A stretch of 64,000 bases of DNA, taken from contig NZ_JAKFHA010000021.1 of assembly GCF_021502675.1 (NCBI RefSeq), positions 1 through 64,000 on the forward strand, read 5' to 3'. The translations under genes and the position numbers were made by a program. This document shows positions 46,255 through 55,514 of this stretch, piece by piece. Position 1 is the stretch's first letter, and each line of letters starts with the position of its first letter. The notes beneath the pieces were generated by a model that was given only the letters and a program-made list of their open reading frames with translations, had not been told where the DNA came from and searched no databases. This stretch comes from Yinghuangia soli (GTDB lineage Bacteria; Actinomycetota; Actinomycetes; Streptomycetales; Streptomycetaceae).

Positions 46255-48336
46255 GTGGAGCAGCGACTCGTGGCTGGGCTGGGCCTTTCGCCGACGTGGG
46301 CCGAACAGCTGGCAGCCGCGGTCTTCACCCAGGACATCGTGGCGCTTGCAGTGTTCGACACAGATCTACGCGTCGTCGCCACCAACATCACCGCGAAAAC
46401 GTTTCCACAGCTGCCGATCCGTGTGGGCGATGACGCGAACGCGCTCTTCCCGGCCCTGGGTCTCCACGACGTGACCCCGCTCCTCCGATGCACCCTCACT
46501 TCGGGCAACGCCTCGGTCCGTCTGCAGCCGCTGGCGGCGCAGGCGTCCGACGGCGACCTGCTACACCTGAGCATCGGCGCGTTTCGCGTCTCGTCGGAGG
46601 ATGGCGCACCTCTGGGGCTGCTGGTGACATTCGACAACGTGACCGAGCAAGTGTCGGCTGAATCCAGGATGGGGTTGGTTCGCGCAGCCGCAGCGATCAT
46701 CGGAACGTCTTTGGACGTCACCGAAACCGCGCAGCAGTTGGCGGCCGTCCTGGTCCCGGGGGTGGCGGACATGGTCGCGGTGGACCTTGCCGAATCGATC
46801 CTCATCGGCGACGAGCCCGAAGCGGATGCGGCGACGGGCTACACGCCCACAGTGCGCGCAGCCGTTGCCCAGATCGGTCCCTCCTGGCCCGCCTCACTGG
46901 TTCAGGTCGGAGAAGCACCGCCGATCCCGCCGGACAATCCGGAGGCTTTGGCGTTGCACAGGGGCGTGCCTGTGCTGGTGCCACACGTGCTCACCGACCT
47001 CACCACTCCTTCGGGTTTGTTGAGCCGCCTCCTGCCCGAAGGCGGCCACAGCCTCGCGGCCGCCCCTCTGTTCGCCCGTGGCCTCCTGCTCGGCGCGGTG
47101 CAGATATGGCGCACGGATCGCCCTGAGCCGTTCGACGACGAGGACGCGCGTCTTCTTCAGGAGGTCGCTTCACGGGCCGCGCTCAGCGTGGACAACGCGC
47201 GTCGCTATACCCGTGAACGCCGTGTCGCGCTGGCCTTGCAGCACAGTTTGCTGCCCGAGGAACGCACCGACGAGCCTGCCGCCACGACGTTCGGCGCGTA
47301 CCTTCCGGCCTCGGCCGGTGTGGGTGGCGACTGGTACGACGTCATCCCTCTGTCGTCGCTCCGTGTGGCTTTGGTGGTGGGCGACGTGGTGGGTCACGGA
47401 CTCCAGGCAAGCGCCGCGATGGGGCGCTTGCGCACCGCGGTACAAGCACTCGCCGACATGGATCTGCCGCCGGACGAGCTGCTGACCCATGTCGACGACC
47501 TGGTTGTACGTATGCCTGGCAGCCCCGACGACGCATCGACCACCGGTGCCACCTGCCTGTACGTCGAATACGACCCGGTCGGCGGACTCTGCAGGATGGC
47601 CTCCGCGGGGCATCCGCCCCCCGTTGTCGTCGAGCCAGGAAGGAGACCGCGGTACGTGGATCTGGAACCTGGCCCCCCTCTGGGGGTGGGTGGCATGCCG
47701 TTCGAGGTTGCCGACCTGACTCTGGCCCCGGAGAGCGTGCTGGTGTTGTACAGCGACGGTCTGGTTTCAGGACCGGAGCACGACCTCGAGACCGGCATGC
47801 AGGCGCTTCTGGATCAGGTCGACCGATTCGACTGCGCTCACCGTGACCTCGACAAAGCGGGTCACGACCTCCTGGAAACCGTTTCGTCGGGCACCCGGAC
47901 CGACGACGCCACGCTTCTGCTCGCCCGGGTGCATCCCTTGCCGCAAGGTGACAGCATCACTTGGGAGTTCCCGGCCGATCCCGCCTGCGTCAGCAAGGCG
48001 CGCGACCTCGTCACCGCGCAGCTCACGCAGTGGCGGTTGGAGGAACTCGCTTTCCCGACCGAACTCGTCGTCAGCGAGTTGGTGACGAACGCGGTCCGCT
48101 ACGGCGGAGGGCCGATCAAGCTGCGCCTGATCCGTGGCAGCGTGCTGGTGTGCGAGGTGTCCGACCCCAGCAACACGCAGCCGCGGCTGCGCCGTGCACG
48201 CAGCACGGATGAGGGAGGTAGAGGGTTGTTCCTCGTCGCCCAGCTCACCCAGCGGTGGGGCAGCCGGTACGGCCAGTCCGGCAAGACCATTTGGGCCGAG
48301 CAGGCACTGGACACGGAACCGACATTCTCGTTCTGA
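46255..48336 (+). CDS. SpoIIE-type PP2C phosphatase with PAS, GAF and HATPase domains
   Basis: A 693-residue signalling protein. It has a PAS-like sensor (about 25-130), a GAF domain (140-320, LLPEGGHSLAAAPLFARGLLLGAVQIW) and a SpoIIE phosphatase (340-560) with VGGDWYDVIPL and VVGDVVGHG, plus DDATLLL for metal-binding Asp residues. A RsbW-like ATPase (565-690) has ELVVSELVTNAVRYGGGP and DEGGRGLFLVAQL. Such proteins act on an anti-anti-sigma factor to switch sigma activity. No sigma, RsbV or anti-sigma gene is adjacent. GTG at 46255 has a weak ribosome-binding site. The link to sugar genes is unclear. Confidence 0.92.
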   Translation: MEQRLVAGLGLSPTWAEQLAAAVFTQDIVALAVFDTDLRVVATNITAKTFPQLPIRVGDDANALFPALGLHDVTPLLRCTLTSGNASVRLQPLAAQASDGDLLHLSIGAFRVSSEDGAPLGLLVTFDNVTEQVSAESRMGLVRAAAAIIGTSLDVTETAQQLAAVLVPGVADMVAVDLAESILIGDEPEADAATGYTPTVRAAVAQIGPSWPASLVQVGEAPPIPPDNPEALALHRGVPVLVPHVLTDLTTPSGLLSRLLPEGGHSLAAAPLFARGLLLGAVQIWRTDRPEPFDDEDARLLQEVASRAALSVDNARRYTRERRVALALQHSLLPEERTDEPAATTFGAYLPASAGVGGDWYDVIPLSSLRVALVVGDVVGHGLQASAAMGRLRTAVQALADMDLPPDELLTHVDDLVVRMPGSPDDASTTGATCLYVEYDPVGGLCRMASAGHPPPVVVEPGRRPRYVDLEPGPPLGVGGMPFEVADLTLAPESVLVLYSDGLVSGPEHDLETGMQALLDQVDRFDCAHRDLDKAGHDLLETVSSGTRTDDATLLLARVHPLPQGDSITWEFPADPACVSKARDLVTAQLTQWRLEELAFPTELVVSELVTNAVRYGGGPIKLRLIRGSVLVCEVSDPSNTQPRLRRARSTDEGGRGLFLVAQLTQRWGSRYGQSGKTIWAEQALDTEPTFSF

Positions 48337-48383
48337 GTGATACCGGACCACGCTCGGCAGCACGCCGCCCCCATCGCCAAGGG

Positions 48384-49388
48384 TCAGCCAAGTGTGGACC
48401 TGCGTGCCACGACCCGCGTGTCCAGCGCAGTCCACGTGGAGGTGACCGGTCGACCGTCGGCCTCGTGCAGCGCGACAGCTGCCAAGTAGCGCGCGGCCTC
48501 GACCGTGTCCATACGGATACTCGACAGGGGCGGGACGAACAGCGACGCGATGGGGCTGTCGTCGTGGCCGATGACCGCCAGGTCTTGAGGCACCCGGAGC
48601 CCCGCCTCGATGGCCGCGCCTGCGACCGTGGCGGCGACGTCGTCGTTGTAGGCGACAACAGCGGTGACGCCATCGTCGTGCCAGATGCGCACGGCTTCGG
48701 CGGACGAGCCGTCGCGATGGTCGACCGAACGCAAGGCGACGGTCTCCATGCCCAGCTCTTCGGCGCGTTGCATAGCGGCATCGGCTCGGCTGCGCTGCAG
48801 TTCGATCATCTGGGGATCGTTGAGCGCAGCCACCGCGATCCGGCGGTGGCCGAGTTCGTGGAGGTGGTCCACCTGCATGCGAGCGCCTTCGGCGACGCCG
48901 GGCGCCTGGTCGTACCGCGCCGACTCCCCTGGGCGGGGCCTGATGCGGCGAACCCCGGCCGCGCGCATGGACATGACCTCTTCGGGCGTGAAGGTGGTCC
49001 ATCCGATCACGACGTCCGGGCCCAGCGTTTCCCACAATGGCGGAATACCGCCCAGGGGACGCGCCTGCGGCTGCGTCACGAGTGCATAGCCGGCCTCGGC
49101 CAGGACACGCGCCCCCTCGTCCAACGACGCCTGCATGCTCGGACCGAGAAGGCGATCGGGCAGCACCAGCAGGATGATCTTGCTCCGGCCGCGCGCGAGG
49201 TCGGCAGCGGCGCGGTTGGGCTGGTAGCCGAGGCGCGCCGCCGATTCCAGGACGCGGGCACGGGTGGCCTCGGAGATCTTCTTGCCCGGCGTGCTGTTCA
49301 GCACGAAACCCACCGTGGCACGGGAGACCCCGACATCCTTGGCAATGTCCGCCGACGTGACACGGCGTGAAGCGGCCACTTCCGGCAC
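48384..49388 (-). CDS. LacI-family transcriptional regulator (LacI-2, probable regulon master)
   Basis: A 334-residue regulator. The helix-turn-helix is RRVTSADIAKDVGVSRATVGFVLNSTPGKKI and the hinge helix LGYQPNRAAADLARG. The effector domain has VVIGWTTFTPEEV and AVIGHDDSPIASLFVPPLSSI. GTG at 49388 has AAAGGGGG upstream. It is divergent from a GH3 gene, and two GGTTGCGCGCGCTACC-type operators lie in the 173-bp gap. The same sequence precedes lacZ, MFS-GH1, the HAAT transporter and the cholesterol-oxidase-like gene, making this the most likely binder. Confidence 0.93.
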   Translation of the reverse strand: MPEVAASRRVTSADIAKDVGVSRATVGFVLNSTPGKKISEATRARVLESAARLGYQPNRAAADLARGRSKIILLVLPDRLLGPSMQASLDEGARVLAEAGYALVTQPQARPLGGIPPLWETLGPDVVIGWTTFTPEEVMSMRAAGVRRIRPRPGESARYDQAPGVAEGARMQVDHLHELGHRRIAVAALNDPQMIELQRSRADAAMQRAEELGMETVALRSVDHRDGSSAEAVRIWHDDGVTAVVAYNDDVAATVAGAAIEAGLRVPQDLAVIGHDDSPIASLFVPPLSSIRMDTVEAARYLAAVALHEADGRPVTSTWTALDTRVVARRSTLG

Positions 49389-49416
49389 GGCGCCCCCTTT
49401 CGGATTTATCAGCGCG

Positions 49417-49470
49417 TGTTGCGCGCGCTACCTGGACATCATAACCTGCGCCCTAGTTGCGCGCGCTACC
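49417..49470. promoter_or_regulatory. Paired LacI-type operators E and F
   Basis: TGTTGCGCGCGCTACC (49417-49432) and AGTTGCGCGCGCTACC (49455-49470), direct repeats 38 bp apart, between the LacI-2 and GH3 genes. This suggests autoregulation. Confidence 0.8.
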
Positions 49471-49561
49471 TAGGGGTGGCGCCCCACGAGAGTCCACCGA
49501 TGGCGCCTCCCCCGCCGGTGTCGACCCCGCCCGCAGCACAGGACCGCCGAAAGGACCCCCC

Positions 49562-51823
49562 TTGCCGACCATCGACCCCGCCGACCTCTCACTGGAGCAG
49601 AAGGCCAAGATCCTCACCGGCCGCGACCACACCACCAGCCACCCTCTCGACGAACTCGGCATACCCGCGATCGTCCTCATCGACGGTCCCCACGGCGTGC
49701 GGCCCCCGTACTCGGCCTCCGACCATCTGGGCATCAATGAGAGCCAGCCGGCCACGTGCTTCCCCCCGGCGGTAGCCGTGGGATCCAGCTGGGACCCCGA
49801 GGTCGCCGCGCAGGTGGGCGAGGCCGTCGCGCGCGAGGCGCGGTCGTACGGCATCGATGTCGTCCTCGGGCCGGGGATCAACATCAAGCGCTCTCCGCTG
49901 TGCGGGCGCAACTTCGAGTACTACTCCGAAGACCCTTTGCTGTCCGGCGCCTTGGCGTCGTCCCACGTGCAGGCGATGCAGGCGGCCGGCGCCGGCGCGT
50001 CGCTCAAGCACTTCGCCGTGAACAACCAGGAGACCGAGCGCATCCAGGTGAGCGCGGACGTCGATGAACGCACCTTGCGGGAGATCTACTTTCCCGCGTT
50101 CGAGCAGGTGGTGAAGGAGGCCGCACCGGCCACGGTCATGTGCTCGTACAACCGCATCAACGGCGTCCACGCCTCGCAGAACCACTGGCTGCTCACCGAT
50201 GTCCTGCGCGACGAGTGGGGCTACGACGGTCTCGTCATCTCCGACTGGGGAGCGGTCCACGACCGCGTGGAGGCCCTGGCCGCGGGCATGGACTTGGCGA
50301 TGCCGATGGACTGGGGAGCCGGAGAGTCGGCCCTGATCGCCGCGGTCCGATCGGGCGCGCTCGAGGAATCCGTGCTCGACACGAGTGTCCGCCGCATCCT
50401 CGACCTCGCCGGGACGGCCACCGGAGCTGCTGCCGTCGCAGCCGGAGCCACGGAGAGCTTCGACGTCGACGCCCATCACGCGCTCGCGCGGCAACTGGCC
50501 GCGGAGTGCGCGGTTCTGTTGAAGAACGAGGACTGTGTGCTTCCCCTTGCGCCAGAGGCGGCGCTTGCCGTCATCGGCGCGTTCGCCATGGCCCCCCGCT
50601 TCCAGGGGGGAGGCAGCTCGCACATCAACGCGACGCGCAGCGACAGCGCGATCGACGAACTCAGGGCGCTGGCGGCGAATCCGGACAAGGTGCAGTACGC
50701 GTCCGGCTTCACCCTCAAGGGCACCGACGAAGCGATGATCGCGGAAGCCGTCTCTGTGGCGCGTGAGGCCGACGTCGCCGTGGTGTTCGCGGGATTGGCG
50801 GAGGCGGACGAGTCCGAAGGGTACGACCGCGAGACGATCGCCCTGCCTGCGGCGCAGGTCGAGGTGATCCGGGCGGTCGCTGCGGCGGCGGCGCGCACGG
50901 TCGTGGTGCTCTCGAACGGCGGAGTGGTCTCCCTCGAAGGCTGGCACGACGAGGTCGACGCCATTCTCGAAGGCTGGCTCCTGGGCCAGGCCGGCGGAGG
51001 CGCCCTCGCCGACCTGCTGTTCGGCGTCGCGAATCCGTCCGGCCGGCTGGCCGAGACCATCCCCCTCCGGCTCGAGGACAACCCGTCCTTCCTCAACTTC
51101 CCCGGCGAACTGGGCCATGTGCGCTACGGCGAAGGCGTCATGGTCGGCTACCGCTACTACTCCAGCGTCGGCATACCGGTCCGCTATCCGTTCGGCCACG
51201 GTCTGAGCTACACGACGTTCACCACCAGCGCTCTCGAGGTCGCGGCCACCGGCGACGACACCGCGGATGTCTCGTTCACTGTCACCAACACCGGCTCGCG
51301 CCCCGGCAAGCACGTTGTGCAGGTCTACGTCGCGACCGAGGCCGGTCCGGTTCGCAGGCCTGCCCGTGAACTCCGCGCCTTCACCAAGGTGGCACTGGAG
51401 CCCGGAGGCTCCTGTCGCGTGACCCTCGCGCTCGGCCGCCGCGCGTTCGCCTTCTACAACGTCCATGAAGCGGACTGGCGGGTCTCGGCCGGCGCATACA
51501 CCATCCAAATCGGCGACAGCGCCGACGACATCGTCGCCGAAGCGGTTATCGAGCTGCCAGGCGACGCCCCGAAGGCGTTGCCGCTGACCATCGAGTCCTC
51601 CCTCGGCGACTGGTTCGCCCACCCTGTCGTCGGTCCGGAACTCACCGCGAGGCTCAGCGCCGCGGCGCCGGCCCCTGAGGGCCCGGAGGAGGCCGAGGAA
51701 AGCGCTCGACTGCTGCGCATGGCCGCACCCATGCCCATGAGCCAGTTCTTTCTGTACGCCCCCCTCGGCGATGACGACCGCGAGCATCTCCTCGCCCTCG
51801 CGATCGCCACACATTCCCCCTGA
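49562..51823 (+). CDS. GH3 beta-glycosidase (beta-glucosidase type)
   Basis: A 753-residue glycoside hydrolase family 3 enzyme. The (beta/alpha)8 domain has DGPHGVRPP, GPGINIKRSPLCGRNFEYYSEDP and KHFAVNNQE. The nucleophile is Asp228 in LVISDWGAVHD. The alpha/beta sandwich has FQGGGSSHINATRSD and AGLAEADESEGYDRE, followed by a fibronectin-III-like domain (VSFTVTNTGSRPGKHVVQVY). An extra helical tail ends PMPMSQFFLYAPLG. The start is TTG at 49562 with AAGGA seven bases upstream; ATG at 49457 lies inside operator F. There is no signal peptide. Confidence 0.93.
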   Translation: MPTIDPADLSLEQKAKILTGRDHTTSHPLDELGIPAIVLIDGPHGVRPPYSASDHLGINESQPATCFPPAVAVGSSWDPEVAAQVGEAVAREARSYGIDVVLGPGINIKRSPLCGRNFEYYSEDPLLSGALASSHVQAMQAAGAGASLKHFAVNNQETERIQVSADVDERTLREIYFPAFEQVVKEAAPATVMCSYNRINGVHASQNHWLLTDVLRDEWGYDGLVISDWGAVHDRVEALAAGMDLAMPMDWGAGESALIAAVRSGALEESVLDTSVRRILDLAGTATGAAAVAAGATESFDVDAHHALARQLAAECAVLLKNEDCVLPLAPEAALAVIGAFAMAPRFQGGGSSHINATRSDSAIDELRALAANPDKVQYASGFTLKGTDEAMIAEAVSVAREADVAVVFAGLAEADESEGYDRETIALPAAQVEVIRAVAAAAARTVVVLSNGGVVSLEGWHDEVDAILEGWLLGQAGGGALADLLFGVANPSGRLAETIPLRLEDNPSFLNFPGELGHVRYGEGVMVGYRYYSSVGIPVRYPFGHGLSYTTFTTSALEVAATGDDTADVSFTVTNTGSRPGKHVVQVYVATEAGPVRRPARELRAFTKVALEPGGSCRVTLALGRRAFAFYNVHEADWRVSAGAYTIQIGDSADDIVAEAVIELPGDAPKALPLTIESSLGDWFAHPVVGPELTARLSAAAPAPEGPEEAEESARLLRMAAPMPMSQFFLYAPLGDDDREHLLALAIATHSP

Positions 51824-51904
51824 TCGCACCCTGCGCTCATTCGCGCTCCATCCCGCGCGACGGCCGTCAGTACGCCCGCCGCCTGATACCGACCAAAGGA
51901 CGAG

Positions 51905-52678
51905 ATGATGCCGTTCACCCCCGTTCCCGGCCGCTTCCACGGCTCCACCGCTTTGATCACCGGCGCCGCATCCGGCATCGGCCGGGCGACCGCCTTGCGG
52001 TTGGCCGCCGAGGGCGCCCGGGTTTTCGCGGTGGACATCGCCGCAGACGGCTTGGCGGACACCGCAGAGTCCGCTGCCGGGCTCGCCGGCGAGATCGTCA
52101 CTCGCGTCACGGATGTCGCCGACAGGGAGGAGTGTTTCGCTGCCGTGGCCGAGGCCGTCGCGACGTACGGCCACCTCGATGTGCTCGGCAACATCGCCGG
52201 CATCGCGCGGGCCGAGCACGTGCTGGAGGTCTCCGAGGCGCATTACCGGCGCATGATGGCGGTCAACACCGACGCTTGCTTCTTCCTGGCCCAGGCTGCG
52301 ATCCCCCACCTGCTGGAGACCGGCGGCAACATCGTGAACGTGGCGTCGAACGCCGGGCTCATGGGGCAGGCCTACACGGTCGCCTATTGCATGTCCAAGG
52401 GCGCGCTGGTGCAGATGACCCGTTCCCTCGCCTGGGAGTTCATCCAGACGCCGCTACGCGTGAACGCAATAGCCCCCGGCGGGGTGGAAACCGCCCTCGT
52501 CAGCGGCTTCCAAGTGCCGTCGGACGTCGACTTCTCCCTCATGGCGCGCTACGGGACCCCGCGTCCCATGGCACAGGCCGAGGACGTCGCGGCGCTGTTC
52601 TGCTTTGTGGCATCCGACGAGGCTCGCAACATCAATGGCGCCGTACTCTCGACCGACAGCGGCGTCACTGCCGGGTAG
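51905..52678 (+). CDS. SDR-family oxidoreductase
   Basis: A 257-residue short-chain dehydrogenase. It has LITGAASGIGRATALRL, VDIAADG favouring NAD, NIAG near residue 98, VASNAG with the catalytic Ser and YCMSK with Tyr and Lys. It ends LSTDSGVTAG. ATG at 51905 follows AAAGGACGAG, with a second ATG directly after it. It lies 81 bp downstream of GH3 on the same strand and is probably co-transcribed; it may oxidise an aglycone alcohol released by the glycosidase. Confidence 0.87.
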   Translation: MMPFTPVPGRFHGSTALITGAASGIGRATALRLAAEGARVFAVDIAADGLADTAESAAGLAGEIVTRVTDVADREECFAAVAEAVATYGHLDVLGNIAGIARAEHVLEVSEAHYRRMMAVNTDACFFLAQAAIPHLLETGGNIVNVASNAGLMGQAYTVAYCMSKGALVQMTRSLAWEFIQTPLRVNAIAPGGVETALVSGFQVPSDVDFSLMARYGTPRPMAQAEDVAALFCFVASDEARNINGAVLSTDSGVTAG

Positions 52679-52695
52679 AGGCCGGGCGCAGCCAT

Positions 52696-52734
52696 GACTG
52701 CCCACGCTCTGGCGACGGACGGGCGTGGGCAGTC
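52696..52734 (+). terminator. Terminator-like hairpin after the SDR gene
   Basis: A perfect 12-bp stem (GACTGCCCACGC and its complement) with a 15-base loop starts 18 bp after the stop. Confidence 0.6.
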
Positions 52735-52756
52735 GGGCATCCGGACACGGAACCCC

Positions 52757-52771
52757 GCGTAACACTTACGC
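52757..52771. promoter_or_regulatory. GCGTAA-CAC-TTACGC palindrome
   Basis: A perfect 6-3-6 inverted repeat related to the GTGTAA-GCG-TTACAC site at 12937-12951. It is 506 bp before the transporter start. Confidence 0.45.
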
Positions 52772-53019
52772 AAAATTCCGCGACGGATGGTTCATCCGTC
52801 CTGGTCCGACCACGAGCGCCGGCCGCCCCATAACGCCGACCCAATCCCCGCATTTTCGCGTCGCGAACGCCCTGGCAACCACGGATCGGAAACGGTCGCC
52901 CCCGACCCGATCGCGCTGATAAGCGCAGGTCAGGAGGCATGCGCTCGGCGATTTCAGTCGCGCGCACAGAGAGCACCGCGCGCGCTGGATCAGAACTCGC
53001 GAAAAACCTCAAGACGACT

Positions 53020-53035
53020 AGTAGCGCGCGCAACC
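53020..53035. promoter_or_regulatory. LacI-type operator, copy G
   Basis: AGTAGCGCGCGCAACC is one base from the complement of the consensus. As at site D, CCAT and a G-run follow. It is a single site; no partner is seen 38 bp away. Confidence 0.65.
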
Positions 53036-53276
53036 CATTGGGGTTAGGCTCCACACACCTCGCAGTTAACCTGCACGACATGTGAAGCCGACTGTCGCGT
53101 CCGTCTTCCTCTCGAAACCGCCGGTTCACGCCGTTGCGCGACCGCTGATACATCCGGCGCGCGCCCACGTTCGGCAGTCGTTCCCCGCCTGCTCCGAACC
53201 CTTCGAGAACGCCCTTTCCGGAGAGTCCCATGCTGAAGCCCACCCCCCGTCGGCCATGTCCTGACAGGCGGAACCC

Positions 53277-55508
53277 GTGAGCGCGCCACAGGCCGCCGGG
53301 TTCGCCTCCGACGCAGAGCAGCCGGCGTCGGCGGCAGGTCTGGCGGCCGGGCTCATCGACGCCGAGGCCGAGCGCCGCGAGCGTCAGGCAGAGTCCCAGC
53401 GCGACGTTGTGTTCGCCGATGAACTTCTGCCCGGCGTGGGCGATGCCGAGGTCACCTTGCGGCAGGGACTCGCGGCCGGGGGTTCGGCGACGTTCCTGAC
53501 GCTGGTCACGCTCGCGGCGATGGACGAACTGGAATCGGCCGCCCTGGGCGTGCTGGCGCCGGACATCCGCGACTCCTTCGGGATGAGCAACGGCGCCATC
53601 GTCTTCATCTCGGCGGCCTCGGGCGCCTTCCTGGTCCTCGGCGCGCTGCCGATGGGGCTGCTGGCAGACCGGTATCGGCGCAGCCGTGTGATCGGTTGGG
53701 CCGGAGTCGCGTTCTCCGCCATGGTGTTCGCCTGCGGCCTCGCGGCCAACGCATTCCTGTTCTTCCTCGCCCGCTTCGGCGTCGGCGTGGCCAAGTCGAG
53801 CACGCTCCCCGTGCACGGCTCGATGCTGGCCGACACCTACCCGATCGGCGTCCGCGGGCGCATCGCCACGGTGAACGCCGGCGCGGCCAGAACCATCGGC
53901 GCGCTCAGCCCGCTCGCGGTCGGCGGCATTGCCGCGCTGGCCGGTGGCAGCGAAGGGTGGCGCTGGCCGTTCCTGATCCTCGGCCTGCCTGCCCTGGCCG
54001 TCGCCGTCTGGGCTTTCCGCCTGCCGGACCCGCCGCGCGGCCAGCACGAGATGAAGTCCGTACTCGGCGAGGTCGTCGAGGACACGAATCCGATGCCGAT
54101 CTCCATGGAGGCCGCGTTCGCCCGGCTCATGCAGATCCGGACCATCAAGACCTGCATCATCGCGTTCTCCGCGCTGGGCTTCACGCTGTTCACCTCCGGG
54201 ATCCTCGGCAATCTCTGGGCCGAGGACCGCTTCGACATGTCCACGTTCGAACGCGGCGTCTGGGGATCGGTCGGCGGCGTGTCGCTGCTGTTGGCGCTCC
54301 CCTTCGTCGGGCCGCGATACGACCGGCTGTACCGGCGTGATCCCGCCCGCGCGCTTTCGCTGCTGGGCTACCTGATCCTCCCGGGCGCAGCGCTGATCCC
54401 GATCCAGTGGTTCATGCCGACCGGCTGGGCGTTCATGGTCGCGGGCATACCGGCCGCGATCCTGTCCTCGGTCACTTTCGCCATGGTCGGCCCGGTGATG
54501 CAGTCGGTGGTCCCCTACCGCCTGCGCGGGCTGGGCTCGGCGCTCTCGGCGATCTACATCTTCTTCATCGGCGCCACGGGCGGCGCACTGCTGTCCGGCC
54601 TCATCAGCGATGCGTACGATCCGCGCGTCGCGGTGCTGCTCATCGGTGTCCCCGCCACGGGCATCGGCGGCTTCCTCATCATCCGCAGCGCGTCGTTCAT
54701 CAAGAACGACCTGTCCATGGTGGTGCATGAACTTCGCGAGGAACTCGAAGAACGCGACCGGCAGTTGGAGGACCCGGAGAACATTCCGGTGCTTCAGGTC
54801 AACAACGTCGACTTCTCCTACGGCCATGTCCAGGTCCTGTTCGACGTCGCCTTCGACGTGCGCCGTGGCGAGACACTCGCGCTGCTGGGCACCAACGGCG
54901 CCGGCAAGTCGACGATCCTGAAGGTGATCTGCGGCCTGGGGACCCCGTCGCGAGGCGTGGTGCGGCTCAACGGCAGGACCATCACCTATGTCGCTCCCGA
55001 GCAGCGGGGCCGCTACGGCGTCCATCTGTTGCCCGGCGGCAAGGGCGTCTTCCCGGACATGACCGTGCGGGAGAACCTGGAGATGGCCGCGTTCCGTCTC
55101 CGCAAGGACACCGAGGACCGCGAACGCCGTTTCGCCTACGTTCTGGATCTCTTCCCGGACCTGCGAGACCGCCAGTCCCAGCAAGCGGGTTCGCTCTCAG
55201 GCGGCCAGCAGCAGATGCTCGCCCTGGCGATGGTGCTCATGCACGATCCCGAAGTGCTGCTCATCGACGAGCTCTCCCTCGGACTGGCGCCGGTGGTGGT
55301 ACAGGACCTGCTCGCGATCCTGGAACGGCTCAAGGCGGACGGCCTGACCATCGTCGTTGTCGAGCAGTCCCTCAACATCGCCCTCGCCATCGCCGACCGC
55401 GCGGTGTTTCTGGAGAAGGGCCAGGTCCGCTTTGAAGGACCGGCCCGTGAACTGGCCGAACGCGACGACCTCGCCCGCGCGGTCTTCCTCGGCAAGGAAG
55501 GGGGCTGA
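53277..55508 (+). CDS. MFS transporter fused to a LivF-type ABC ATPase
   Basis: A 743-residue fusion. Residues about 60-480 form an MFS permease: LAPDIRDSFGMSNGAIVFISAASGAFLVLGALPMGLLADRYRRSRVIGWAG has the first spans and loop motif, and LSALYIF-like segments continue. A charged helix (HELREELEERDRQLED) joins it to an ATPase at 500-743 with Walker A GTNGAGKST (about 538), signature LSGGQQQ (about 640) and Walker B LLIDELSLGLAP. The ATPase is of the LivF (HAAT) type. The start is GTG at 53277. It is six bases before the LivHMG gene, so the ATPase half should serve that permease. Confidence 0.92.
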   Translation: MSAPQAAGFASDAEQPASAAGLAAGLIDAEAERRERQAESQRDVVFADELLPGVGDAEVTLRQGLAAGGSATFLTLVTLAAMDELESAALGVLAPDIRDSFGMSNGAIVFISAASGAFLVLGALPMGLLADRYRRSRVIGWAGVAFSAMVFACGLAANAFLFFLARFGVGVAKSSTLPVHGSMLADTYPIGVRGRIATVNAGAARTIGALSPLAVGGIAALAGGSEGWRWPFLILGLPALAVAVWAFRLPDPPRGQHEMKSVLGEVVEDTNPMPISMEAAFARLMQIRTIKTCIIAFSALGFTLFTSGILGNLWAEDRFDMSTFERGVWGSVGGVSLLLALPFVGPRYDRLYRRDPARALSLLGYLILPGAALIPIQWFMPTGWAFMVAGIPAAILSSVTFAMVGPVMQSVVPYRLRGLGSALSAIYIFFIGATGGALLSGLISDAYDPRVAVLLIGVPATGIGGFLIIRSASFIKNDLSMVVHELREELEERDRQLEDPENIPVLQVNNVDFSYGHVQVLFDVAFDVRRGETLALLGTNGAGKSTILKVICGLGTPSRGVVRLNGRTITYVAPEQRGRYGVHLLPGGKGVFPDMTVRENLEMAAFRLRKDTEDRERRFAYVLDLFPDLRDRQSQQAGSLSGGQQQMLALAMVLMHDPEVLLIDELSLGLAPVVVQDLLAILERLKADGLTIVVVEQSLNIALAIADRAVFLEKGQVRFEGPARELAERDDLARAVFLGKEGG

Positions 55509-55514
55509 GCCGCC

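Larger units (their letters stand above)
52679..53276. promoter_or_regulatory. 598-bp intergenic region before the HAAT transporter operon
   Basis: No credible gene is seen. In order it holds a terminator-like hairpin (52696-52734), a GCGTAA-CAC-TTACGC palindrome (52757-52771), an 8-3-8 inverted repeat GACGGATG-GTT-CATCCGTC (52782-52800) and one LacI-type operator (53020-53035). The 240 bp after the operator show nothing recognisable and may be a 5' leader. Confidence 0.55.

Noticed and set aside
49589-52309. Very long antisense open frames (also 52665-55184, 59982-62597, 23252-25180, 55197-56897)
   Set aside because: They lie opposite strong enzyme and transporter genes and encode low-complexity Arg/Gly/Asp/His-rich sequence; they come from third-position GC bias.
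53082-53264. 60-residue open frame before the HAAT transporter
   Set aside because: It has no ribosome-binding site or family feature and lies in a leader-like region.
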